From Pseudomonas kitaguniensis (GTDB lineage Bacteria > Pseudomonadota > Gammaproteobacteria > Pseudomonadales > Pseudomonadaceae), in NCBI RefSeq assembly GCF_009296165.1, contig NZ_VUAZ01000021.1:1-64000 (forward strand): a stretch of DNA of 64,000 nucleotides, read 5' to 3'. The notes under the pieces are model-generated. The model was not told the DNA's origin and ran no database searches. It worked only from the letters and a program-made list of their open reading frames with translations. Below are positions 57,018 through 64,000 of the stretch, in pieces; position 1 is the stretch's first letter; every line of letters begins with the position of its first letter. The position numbers were made by a program, and so were the translations under genes.

Positions 57018-57075
57018 AACCCTCCGATCAAGCGATCTTTGATCGCGCGGATCGGAGGGTTCACTCGCTTTTTTT
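57018..57075 (+). terminator. Large hairpin with T tract
   Basis: AACCCTCCGATC (57018-57029) pairs with GATCGGAGGGTT (57050-57061). An inner GCGATC-TTT-GATCGC hairpin lies between. T-rich sequence (57069-57075) follows. It acts probably as a terminator in the island, perhaps for the cargo operon. Confidence 0.65.
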
Positions 57076-57199
57076 CAAAGTCACCTCGTTCCATCACTCC
57101 GACTCATATTTGATTAGCACTATGCCTGCTTTTATCCATCGGTAATTACCCGTCATCTCTATTGAGTGTCCTGTAGTTTCAGCATCAGAGTGAGGCTTG

Positions 57200-58049
57200 C
57201 TTTGAGGGCATGGCTAGAGAAGTGGCGACACCGGCGACACTGGCGACAACCCACGTGGAACATGGCTTGGAGCATGGCGACAAAAGTGGCGACAGTCGCC
57301 ACTTTCTGAGCTCTTTGGCCGTGACGCTTGACCGCCTTTTCGAGTGGGTATAACAATTGGCGCACGGATCGCCGTCGTTGACAGCACCTGCCCAGGTAGC
57401 CAGAACCTTTAAGGCTACGCCACTCGCGTGGTGGTTCTTCCCCAAGTGCGATTAGCGTCCGGCGGCTCGCACGGTCACTCCCCAGGAGTGATGGATGCCT
57501 ACTCGACCAATCTGCCTACTGCGGCAGACGATGGACCTACCTCGCTGCATTGCAGCAACCTCACCTCTTGGCACACTTCGCTGCGCCAGACTTCGCCCGT
57601 CTCTTTTCCCTGGAAAGAGACGGGCGCTCATACCATTGCTGCAAGCCACGTCGTACATGGCATTGCCGCAACTCTACTCGTGACAATCGGACTGACAAAT
57701 CCGATTTGTCGGCATCCGCAACGATACAGGCACCGGTGCCGCAGCCTACGGAAGGGCTGCACCTGACTGACAGTCAGGCATGCACCAGGTGTCCAGGTCT
57801 TTGCTTTCTCCCACCCAGGATCTCCAGGTGCCGAACTCGTCAGTCGGCATAGCCTTCACCCGCCCGCATTTTCGGATGCGCCAAGGAGGCCAGATTCATG
57901 GGGTCATGCCCTCGCTCCCGGTCATAAGGAGCCGTTCGGTCCGCGTCAGTGAACACCTCACAGGCCGCAGGGGCCTTGATCCCTGATAACACTCAACACC
58001 CGTGGCGGGGCTACGTGAGGACGACCAGCAATGAACGAGGAGAGGGCCC
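57200..58049. other. Repeat- and hairpin-rich region before the DUF3987 gene
   Basis: GGCGACA occurs five times in 71 bp (57224, 57233, 57242, 57276, 57288), the first three exactly 9 bp apart, followed by an inverted copy. Further right are a perfect 11-bp hairpin CCCGTCTCTTT/AAAGAGACGGG (57597-57625) and CTGACAAAT/ATTTGTCGG (57690-57711). No coding frame with a proper start is seen. The pattern recalls an iteron-type origin next to a primase-like gene, as in satellite phage P4. Confidence 0.45.
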
Positions 58050-59450
58050 ATGCAGCAGTTAGTTCCGAAGCTTGAACTACCACAACCACCTCGACCGCTG
58101 ATTGAGTCGAATCCTGTGGCCCAGCCTTATCCGGTGCAGGCATTGGGAGGGATTCTTGGACCTGCGGTCGAGCGCATGGCCGAGGTGATCGGCGTGCCCC
58201 AGGCACTGGCCGCTCAATCGGTGTTGGCTGCCTCGGCGCTGGCCACTCAAGGACATGCGGGTTTACAGCTCGACGGGAGAAATTACCCTCTGTCGCTGTA
58301 CCTGATTACGGTGGCCGCGTCCGGCGACCGCAAAACAGCGGCGGATCGATGTGCATTGCTGCCTGCCCGGCAGTGGGAGCGTGAACAGTGGCAGCGTTAC
58401 CGAGAACAGCTTGCACGGCACCGTGTTGCACAGCGGGAAGCGCAGCGTATCAAGCCTGCCGATTCTGAGCCCGCGAACGGGGTGCCACGCGAAGCGGAGC
58501 CTTCAGCCCCGAGGCTGATCACCACGGACCCGACTATCGAGGCGCTGATCAAGGGGCTCTGTCATGACTTGCCCAGCATGGGTCTGTTCTGCGATGAAGG
58601 AGGACAATTCCTCGGTAGCAGCACCATGAGTCGGGATAACCGTTTGAAAGCGGTCACGACCTTGTCGTCACTCTGGGATGGCAGTCCGATTGATCGTGCG
58701 CGCTCTATGGCCGGGGAAAGCTTACGGGCCTATGACAGGCGTTTGAGTCTGCACTTGATGCTGCAACCGTACTTGGCGATGCAGTTGCTCAGCGATCCTT
58801 TGCTGCAGGGGCAAGGCATCCTTGGTCGCTGCCTGATGACCTGGCCCATCAGCCTTGCCGGACAACGTAGCTATCAGTCTGTCGACTTGTCCAAAGATCC
58901 TGCCCTGAAGCGATATCACCACCGCCTTTCGGCACTGTTTCATCAGCCATGGTCACTTTCGGCTGACGGTGCTCTGTTGCTTTCAACGCTGAGCCTCAGT
59001 GCATTGGCTCGTCGTCGCTGGATTGATCTGCATGACGCTATCGAAGCTCAACTGGGTGAGTTTGGCGAGCTGGCCAATGTGCGGCCCAGTGGATCAAAGG
59101 CAGCCGACAACCTGTTGCGCATCGCCGGCATCCTAGCAGTTGTAGAGGAGAGCAGTGTCGTGGAGGTTGATCATATCCAGCGGGCCTCGACCTTGATGGG
59201 CTACTACCTCACCGAGATTCAGCGTCTGAGCGAACACGAGCCGGTGTGCCAGATAAAGGAAGAGGCTGATCGGTTGCTGCGCTGGCTACAGGTCAAAGAT
59301 TGGAAGCGCTTCAGTATTCGGGAACTAAATCGCAACGGCCCCCGTTTTGCCCGTAAGAGCAGCCGTCATGCCGCCAAGCTGCTGGTCGAGTTGATTGATC
59401 ATCAGTGGTTGATCACCGATGGCCACACCTTCGAGGTGCGCCATGTTTAA
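58050..59450 (+). CDS. DUF3987 (YfjI-like) primase/helicase-type protein
   Basis: A 466-residue protein of the DUF3987 family, which is common in P4-like islands and thought to act in replication. The phosphate-binding loop appears as ASGDRKTA (near residue 90), followed by an acidic Walker B-like GLFCDEGGQFLG (near 189). The start has AGGAGAG upstream. A further gene begins inside its stop (59443) but is cut off after about 18 codons. It is the main backbone gene left in the island. Confidence 0.78.
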   Translation: MQQLVPKLELPQPPRPLIESNPVAQPYPVQALGGILGPAVERMAEVIGVPQALAAQSVLAASALATQGHAGLQLDGRNYPLSLYLITVAASGDRKTAADRCALLPARQWEREQWQRYREQLARHRVAQREAQRIKPADSEPANGVPREAEPSAPRLITTDPTIEALIKGLCHDLPSMGLFCDEGGQFLGSSTMSRDNRLKAVTTLSSLWDGSPIDRARSMAGESLRAYDRRLSLHLMLQPYLAMQLLSDPLLQGQGILGRCLMTWPISLAGQRSYQSVDLSKDPALKRYHHRLSALFHQPWSLSADGALLLSTLSLSALARRRWIDLHDAIEAQLGEFGELANVRPSGSKAADNLLRIAGILAVVEESSVVEVDHIQRASTLMGYYLTEIQRLSEHEPVCQIKEEADRLLRWLQVKDWKRFSIRELNRNGPRFARKSSRHAAKLLVELIDHQWLITDGHTFEVRHV

Positions 59451-59574
59451 TCTTGATGAAGCGCTGCGCAACCATCTGGCTCAGCGTCAAAAGAAGCCCT
59501 CACACGACTCATCTGCTCCAAGATTCCCTGACGTTCGAGTCCTCTCAAAAGCTCCATCCATTCCATCGACATGA
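59443..59574 (+). pseudogene. Stub of the gene after DUF3987
   Basis: An ATG overlapping the DUF3987 stop opens MFNLDEALRNHLAQRQKK and then runs, from about 59493, into sequence that is the complement of the integrase gene. So only about 17 codons of the original gene remain before a deletion joint. The frame ends at 59574 by chance. Confidence 0.55.
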
Positions 59575-60028
59575 TGGAGACATACGGACGTTTTCCGAAA
59601 AGGGGGAACACGTGGCGTTCCAAGGCTCCAAGTACTCTCTTCGCTGTGCCGACATCCCAGCCACCCAAGCGAGACGTATGCCATTCGCGAGCCAAGGCTT
59701 CAAAGGTTTCGTTTGCTGCTGCTGCCTCCGCAGCTTTTCTAGCTTTATTGGCGGCTAATGGATTTTTGCCTTCTGCTGCATCCGATTTCAATTCGGCTGC
59801 CTTTTGCCGGGCAAGGGCGCCGCTGACTTCTGGGTAACCGCCAAGCCCGAGCCACGACCATTTGCCGTCTGGCTTCTTATAGCGTAACTCCCACGATTTT
59901 TGCCCGTTAGGCTTTACTCTGAAATACAGCCCCGAGCCGTCTAGCTCGCGGTACGCACCCGTTTCAGGAGCGAGATTGCCTAGTGTGGTATCGGAGAGAG
60001 GACGGCGTTTAATATCGCTGCGCTTCAT
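59447..60028 (-). pseudogene. P4-type tyrosine integrase, C-terminal part deleted
   Basis: The first about 178 residues are a standard P4-family integrase: N-terminal DUF4102-type arm-binding domain (LSDTTLGNLAPETGAYRE, GLYFRVKPNGQKSW, SWLGLGGYPEVS) and the beginning of the core-binding domain up to GILEQMSRVR. The catalytic domain with R-H-R-Y is missing. From about 59493 the frame continues for about 16 unrelated codons and stops. Start at 60028 (MKRSDIKR). It lies beside the tRNA-Met target, as expected, and must be inactive. Confidence 0.8.
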
Positions 60029-60096
60029 CCGTGTATGCCTCCAGTTCAATTTATATTGAGGCATACATGGAGGCATACAGGATGTGAAGGATGCGG

Positions 60097-60218
60097 GTGG
60101 ATCAGCTTGGCCGTCCAGAAACAAGAAAGCCCGCACTAGGCGGGCTTCTTGAGGTGATTCATAGACTGCTGTAGACATCTATGGATCGGTACTTGGTGGC
60201 TACACAGGGACTTGAACC
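60097..60218. repeat. Right attachment repeat (attR) at tRNA-Met
   Basis: This region is the second copy of the 115-bp repeat at 48511-48629, including the shared GCCCGC/GCGGGC hairpin and the 33-bp identical block (60167-60199). It overlaps the 3' end of the intact tRNA-Met gene. Paired GGCATACA repeats lie just inside at 60058-60078. Confidence 0.8.
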
Positions 60219-60270
60219 CCGGACCCCAGCATTATGAATGCTATGCTCTAACCAACTGAGCTATGTAGCC
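60194..60270 (-). tRNA. tRNA-Met (CAU), with encoded CCA
   Basis: The 77-nt gene folds into a full cloverleaf: acceptor GGCTACA/TGTAGCC, D-arm GCTCAGTTGG, anticodon loop TTCATAA with CAT, T-arm GGGGTTCAAGTCCC, and 3' ACCA. A Met anticodon with a G1-C72 acceptor pair indicates the elongator type. It is the integration site of the island to its left, and the insertion restored an intact 3' end. Confidence 0.92.
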
Positions 60271-60423
60271 AAGTGGCGCGCATTATTCGCGTAGAACGGG
60301 AATGCGTCAAGCACTTTTGTTGAAAATTTTTCTACGCTTTCAACTGTTTAACTGAAATCAGGCTAATCGGCGACGAGTGGTTAGGTGCGTACCGGTTTTG
60401 CAGCGGTCATGAGCCATTGTCGC

Positions 60424-60500
60424 AGCGGGCTGGCTCGCGATGGCGTTGGTTCAGTCGGCAGAGGTGCTGGCTGACACCACGCTATCGCGAGCAATCCCGC
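60424..60500. repeat. REPIN-like inverted repeat
   Basis: AGCGGGCTGGCTCGCGATGGCG (listed by its ends, 60424-60445) is inverted at 60480-60500 (CGCTATCGCGAGCAATCCCGC). These are degenerate versions of a pseudomonad REP core (TCGCGAGCAAGCCCGCTCCC). Confidence 0.6.
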
Positions 60501-60535
60501 TCCCACATTGGGTGGGTGGCGCTTTGCAGGCTGTG

Positions 60536-60769
60536 TTATTGGCGCGGGTGCAGGCTGTCAATCGAGCCGTTAATCACGGTCTTGGCCATTTCCAGCAAGT
60601 GCCACACGGCGTGAATTTTTGCGCGGTCGTGGGGTTGCAGGTGGTCGCCGCAGCCCAGCACGGTGGCGCAGGCGCTGTGGATCAGGTGGGAGAGGTAGAG
60701 CTGGGCGTCTTCGAAGCTGAGGTTTTCGTTGACGACGAGGCAATCTGTGGGTGGAAGCGATGTGTTCAT
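60536..60769 (-). CDS. Small DUF6124/DUF3077-like pseudomonad protein
   Basis: The 77-residue protein fits a pseudomonad-specific small family (a segment like EDAQLYLSHLIHSACATV followed by HAVWHLLEMAKTVI). Its function is unknown. The start at 60769 (MNTSLPPT) has GGAG at 6 bp; the eleven upstream codons lack a site. No membrane segment. Confidence 0.65.
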   Translation of the reverse strand: MNTSLPPTDCLVVNENLSFEDAQLYLSHLIHSACATVLGCGDHLQPHDRAKIHAVWHLLEMAKTVINGSIDSLHPRQ

Positions 60770-61177
60770 GGTGTAACTCCAGTTTATGAACGAAGTTGGC
60801 ACCTATTGATTTCCGGCTGCTAAACCCAGGCCGCTTGATAAGTGGCGGGGCGAAATTAATCAGCTAACTGAGTGAGAGCAAGCCCAAAAGGTTGTTCAGG
60901 AAACGTCCTGCAATTTAAACGGACACGCCCTACTGGCCCTTTACAAAACAGGGTGCGATGCGAGCAACTCTGTGTGTCAGGCCTTCCGAGTTGATTCTAT
61001 CGCGAGCAAGCTCGCTCTCACATAAGGCTCCCACATTCGATTTCGGCGAGGGCGTCGCGGCGTTGCCGGGGGGCTTGTACGGGCGCTGATCGTTCTTGCT
61101 GTCACACACAAAAGAGGTGATTCGGTTGGGCAGATATCCCTGCCGCCCAACGGTTTCCCCTTTACAGGGGCTTACGG
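60770..61177. other. Intergenic region with a single REP element
   Basis: This 408-bp stretch has no convincing frame. It contains a REP half-element near 60998-61036 (TATCGCGAGCAAGCTCGCT followed by CTCCCACATT) and a GTTGGGC/GCCCAAC hairpin near 61124-61152, which together with a small CCCCT/AGGGG hairpin near 61158-61171 may end the sigma-factor transcript from the right. Confidence 0.45.
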
Positions 61178-61669
61178 TTACAACGGGTTGTGCGTGACGC
61201 GTTTAAGGTGTTCGCGCGCGCGCGACAGGCGTGAGCGAACGGTGCCGATAGGGATGTCCAAGGCGTCGGCAGTGTCCTGATAGCTGCCGTCGGTCTCCAA
61301 CGAGGCATATAGCGTTTTACGCATTTCTACCGGCAAGTCGTCGATGGCCGTCAGGGTTTTTTCCAGGCGGCGATTGATCTCGAACGCCCAATCCAGGTTG
61401 TTGTTTTCCTCTTGGCCATGCCACAGCGACTCATCGAATTCGCAATGCACCGGTTTGGCATACATGCGCCGAAAATGGTTGCGGACCAGGTTCTGTGCAA
61501 TGCCGCACATCCAGGTACTGAGGGTCGCTTGGCCACTGAAGCGCTCCCGGTTACGCCAGGCCTCCAGGTAGGTCAGTTGCAGGATGTCATCCGCATCTTC
61601 GGGGTTGAGTACGCGTTTATGAATAAAACGACGAAGCTTTTTCTGCTGGTCGTCGGTCAGTTGGAGCAT
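61178..61669 (-). CDS. rspL: HrpL/RspL-like ECF sigma factor
   Basis: A 163-residue ECF sigma factor: sigma-2 region near 10-75 (NPEDADDILQLTYLEAWRN) and sigma-4 near 100-160 (SYQDTADALDIPIGTVRSRLSRARE). It is similar to HrpL of P. syringae and RspL of P. fluorescens, which switch on Hrp-type III secretion genes at hrp boxes. A hrp box stands 26 bp before the divergent sctW gene. A sigma-54 site lies upstream, as for hrpL. The ATG used has no good ribosome site; a better start at 61722 is in another frame, so a one-base deletion in the sequence is suspected (see findings). Confidence 0.85.
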   Translation of the reverse strand: MLQLTDDQQKKLRRFIHKRVLNPEDADDILQLTYLEAWRNRERFSGQATLSTWMCGIAQNLVRNHFRRMYAKPVHCEFDESLWHGQEENNNLDWAFEINRRLEKTLTAIDDLPVEMRKTLYASLETDGSYQDTADALDIPIGTVRSRLSRAREHLKRVTHNPL

Positions 61670-61773
61670 GAATTGAGGCGAGCTGCGACGAGGTGAGCCA
61701 GAGTTTCAATAGGAATATTCATATTTTTTCCTTAAGGAAGACGCAGTCGAACTGGTGTCGACGTCAAGCCTTT

Positions 61774-61789
61774 TGCACTGGCTGTGCCA
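61774..61789 (-). promoter_or_regulatory. Sigma-54 promoter of the HrpL-like gene
   Basis: Read on the minus strand: TGGCACA-GCCA-GTGCA, with the GG and GC doublets at the obligatory spacing and one mismatch in each element to TGGCACG-N4-TTGCA. It lies about 50 bp before the likely start at 61722. hrpL of P. syringae is sigma-54 dependent, which fits. Confidence 0.65.
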
Positions 61790-61925
61790 AGCAGAAAAAT
61801 AAGAACAAGTTATTGATTTATATAGTTAAATCATTTTGTTAAGCGCGCTTTTTACGCAGTAATCTGCAAAATCAAGCCACGCTCTGTGCGGGTTTTTTCA
61901 ATTTTTCGATCAGCGCCATTTCGAT

Positions 61926-61954
61926 GGAACCAGTGACGTAGGTCTTGCCACATA
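61926..61954 (+). promoter_or_regulatory. hrp box before sctW
   Basis: GGAACC, 16 bases, then CCACATA matches the HrpL-dependent promoter consensus GGAACC-N15/16-CCACNNA exactly. It ends 25 bp before the sctW start. Confidence 0.85.
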
Positions 61955-61979
61955 GGGAAACATTCACCCCGGTAGTGGC

Positions 61980-63044
61980 ATGCCCATGAAAGTCGAATCC
62001 ATCAACGATGTGCACTCTATCCAGCGCTTGGATCAACCCACTGTTGCAGTTGCCCCCGCGCCCACGCCGAAGATTGATGACGTTGCTCATATCTTCAGTC
62101 AGGAAGTTGAAGCCAACAATCGGGTGCTGACGCAGCGGTCGCTGGGCGTGCGTGTGCCCCCCACCGAGCAGCTCGCGCAACTCTATGAACAGTTGGGGCA
62201 CCCGGCCCAGACGACGTTGTCGTCGATTTCCCGGCAGATCAGGATGCAGTTGCTGCAGCTTCCCACTGTCGACAAGTTGATGGACCTCACCGGGGGTGAT
62301 CCTGCGCGTGCGTTTGTGGTGCTCAAGCATGTGGCGGCACAGGCGGACAGCGAGGTGCGCCCGTCCGAAGCGGCCCTGGCGCGTGATGCCATCGCCAAGC
62401 TGGAGGTGCGTTTCCAGGGGGAGATCCAGGCGGGCCTCAATATCGCTGTGGCGTTGCAGGCCGCGGGTGTCGACCCGCAAGAGCGCCAGGCGTTACGCGT
62501 GCTCTATTACTCCAGCGTGGTCACACGGCAATCGTTGGCAACGATGATGCAGGCTTTGCTGGGCGTGTACGGCGGCGGGGAGTTTTCCAAAGGGCTCAAT
62601 GTGATGAGTAAAGCCCTGGCGGACGACATAGCGGCGCATGTCTCTTCAGTCCCCTCGGCGCTGTTGCGCACTCTGTTGCTGGGCCTGCAAAGCTGCGGGC
62701 AGTTGAACTCGGTGTTGACCAATTGCAACGGCGTGATCCAGCGCCTGCATATCGAGCAAGACGCAGTGGGCCTGCTGCAACGCATGCTGGGTTACGCAGG
62801 CTCCGGGATTGCGGCGGCTGAAGTGCTGCGCTTGACGGAGGATCTTGGCGGCCGCGCGTCGCCGCGCAACTTGACGATCCTCAATGCGCTTTACCCGCTG
62901 ATCCAGACGTTGCCCCAGGCGGTGTGGCCTGACAGCCGAATGCGTCAGGACGCACTGCATGCCTTTTTGGTGGTGATGGATGAGCTTGCCCGTATCGAAC
63001 GCGGCCCTGCAGGCATTGCCGTTGCATTGAGGACCCTGGCGTGA
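61980..63044 (+). CDS. sctW: Type III secretion gatekeeper SctW (HrpJ-like)
   Basis: This 354-residue protein corresponds to HrpJ/YopN/InvE-type SctW, the gatekeeper that controls the switch from translocator to effector secretion at the base of the injectisome. It has a disordered N-terminus and a helical HrpJ domain (about 60-190). The first gene after the hrp box; its stop overlaps the sctV start (GTGA). Identification rests on domain pattern and synteny with hrpJ-hrcV. Confidence 0.8.
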   Translation: MPMKVESINDVHSIQRLDQPTVAVAPAPTPKIDDVAHIFSQEVEANNRVLTQRSLGVRVPPTEQLAQLYEQLGHPAQTTLSSISRQIRMQLLQLPTVDKLMDLTGGDPARAFVVLKHVAAQADSEVRPSEAALARDAIAKLEVRFQGEIQAGLNIAVALQAAGVDPQERQALRVLYYSSVVTRQSLATMMQALLGVYGGGEFSKGLNVMSKALADDIAAHVSSVPSALLRTLLLGLQSCGQLNSVLTNCNGVIQRLHIEQDAVGLLQRMLGYAGSGIAAAEVLRLTEDLGGRASPRNLTILNALYPLIQTLPQAVWPDSRMRQDALHAFLVVMDELARIERGPAGIAVALRTLA

Positions 63045-64000
63045 CCGCATTGTCGGCCATCAACAACGTCTTGCTCAAGGTCGCGCAGCGTGCCGAAGTG
63101 CTCGGCGCCGTGGTGGTCATGGGCATTGTGTTCATCTTTATTGTGCCGCTGCCCACCTGGCTGGTCGACATCCTGATTGCGATCAACATCTGCATATCCT
63201 GCCTGTTGATCGTACTGGCGCTGTACTTGCCGGGGCCGTTGGCGTTCTCCTCGTTCCCGTCGATTCTGTTGTTGACCACCATGTTTCGCCTGGCGCTGTC
63301 GATCGCCACGACGCGCCTGATCCTGTTGGAACAGGACGCCGGCGACATCGTTGAGGCATTCGGTAATTTCGTGGTGGGCGGCAACCTGGCGGTGGGCATG
63401 GTGATCTTTCTGATCCTCACCCTGGTCAACTTTCTGGTGATCACCAAGGGCTCGGAGCGCGTCGCCGAAGTGGCGGCACGCTTCAGCCTGGATGCGATGC
63501 CAGGCAAACAAATGTCTATCGACAGCGACTTGCGTGCCGGCCTGATCGACGGCATTCAAGCGCGCGACAAGCGCGAGCAGTTGTCCCGCGAGAGCCAATT
63601 ATTCGGTGCCATGGACGGCGCCATGAAGTTCGTCAAAGGTGACGCTATCGCCGGTTTGATCATCGTCGTGGTCAACCTGTTGGGTGGTTTTACCACGGGC
63701 ATGTTCCAGCACGGCTTGAGCGCTGCCGATTCGATGGCGCTGTATTCGGTGCTGACGATTGGTGACGGCCTGATTGCACAAATTCCCGCACTGCTGATCT
63801 CACTGACCGCCGGCATGATCATCACCCGTGTGGCCCCGGAAGGGCGCAAAGGCGCGACCAACATGGGGGCCGAGATTGCTCGGCAAATGACCAGTGAGCC
63901 CAAGAGCTGGATGATTGCCTCGGTCGGCATGCTCGCCTTCGCGTTGGTGCCCGGCATGCCTACCGTGGTGTTTGTGATGATCGCGATGGTGACCGGCGGC
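63041..64000 (+). CDS. sctV: Type III secretion export gate SctV (HrcV), partial
   Basis: The first 320 codons are present; the gene runs off the window. It has the N-terminal membrane domain of the FlhA/SctV family, with at least seven hydrophobic segments and the FHIPEP-region signatures SSFPSILLLTTMFRLALS and DGAMKFVKGDAIAGL. It forms the nonameric export gate of the injectisome. The GTG start at 63041 overlaps the sctW stop. Confidence 0.9.
   Translation, partial: MTALSAINNVLLKVAQRAEVLGAVVVMGIVFIFIVPLPTWLVDILIAINICISCLLIVLALYLPGPLAFSSFPSILLLTTMFRLALSIATTRLILLEQDAGDIVEAFGNFVVGGNLAVGMVIFLILTLVNFLVITKGSERVAEVAARFSLDAMPGKQMSIDSDLRAGLIDGIQARDKREQLSRESQLFGAMDGAMKFVKGDAIAGLIIVVVNLLGGFTTGMFQHGLSAADSMALYSVLTIGDGLIAQIPALLISLTAGMIITRVAPEGRKGATNMGAEIARQMTSEPKSWMIASVGMLAFALVPGMPTVVFVMIAMVTGG

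Noticed and set aside
61872..62480. 202-codon minus-strand frame
   Set aside because: It lies opposite sctW and covers the hrp box; it is a shadow with no ribosome site.

Overview
The window comes from a fluorescent pseudomonad of the P. fluorescens group. The signs are a GC-rich backbone, REP/REPIN elements of the Pseudomonas type, and the chain mksFEB / psi-like (HolD) / rimI / HPr-related protein / carbonic anhydrase, which I recall in the same arrangement in P. aeruginosa. An Hrp-like type III secretion locus (HrpL-like sigma factor, SctW, SctV) sits at the right end.

Layout. 0-8 kb is chromosome maintenance (MksBEF condensin, HolD-like psi, RimI, carbonic anhydrase). 8-17.8 kb is metabolic and accessory: a Tat-exported phosphoesterase with a periplasmic partner, an MntA antitoxin whose HepT partner is reduced to 11 codons, AtoE, a doubly frameshifted MFS transporter, an XRE-ImmA/DUF4411 toxin-antitoxin-like pair and a gluconate permease. 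18-27.9 kb is a heavy-metal module: CzcCBA efflux (czcA frameshifted once), the divergent CzcRS two-component system, an OprD-family porin and a DUF2790 protein. 28-39.4 kb is ordinary pseudomonad content: a BdlA-like chemotaxis protein, regulators, gamma-glutamyltransferase, PhzF, EamA, oxidoreductases.

39.7-48.5 kb is a compact, apparently quorum-regulated biosynthetic cluster. It holds a LuxR regulator with an intact acyl-homoserine-lactone pocket and no luxI in the window, a near-perfect lux box, and then one operon: AvrD-family protein, FabH-like ketosynthase, acyl carrier protein, histidine phosphatase, ABM protein, MFS exporter, FAD monooxygenase, carboxymuconolactone-decarboxylase-like protein and aldo/keto reductase. 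The content suggests a syringolide- or butyrolactone-like small molecule.

48.5-60.2 kb is an AT-rich genomic island inserted at the 3' end of a tRNA-Met gene. It is flanked by about 115-bp direct repeats and carries a truncated P4-type integrase and a DUF3987 primase-like gene. Its cargo (49.37-56.5 kb) is a tightly packed operon that looks like an undescribed RiPP pathway: a 59-residue precursor with a CCC motif ending in NANS, a small WH-motif protein, a ThiF/MccB-like E1 enzyme, a glycosyltransferase, a thioredoxin-reductase-like flavoenzyme with a CLYC active site, an ABC exporter, a GNAT acetyltransferase and a nucleotidyltransferase. This is the most novel part of the window.

60.2-64 kb returns to the backbone and enters the type III secretion locus, with a visible sigma-54 promoter for the HrpL-like sigma gene and a hrp box in front of sctW. 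Several genes (MFS, czcA, probably the sigma factor) each carry apparent single-base deletions in short repeats, which may be assembly errors.
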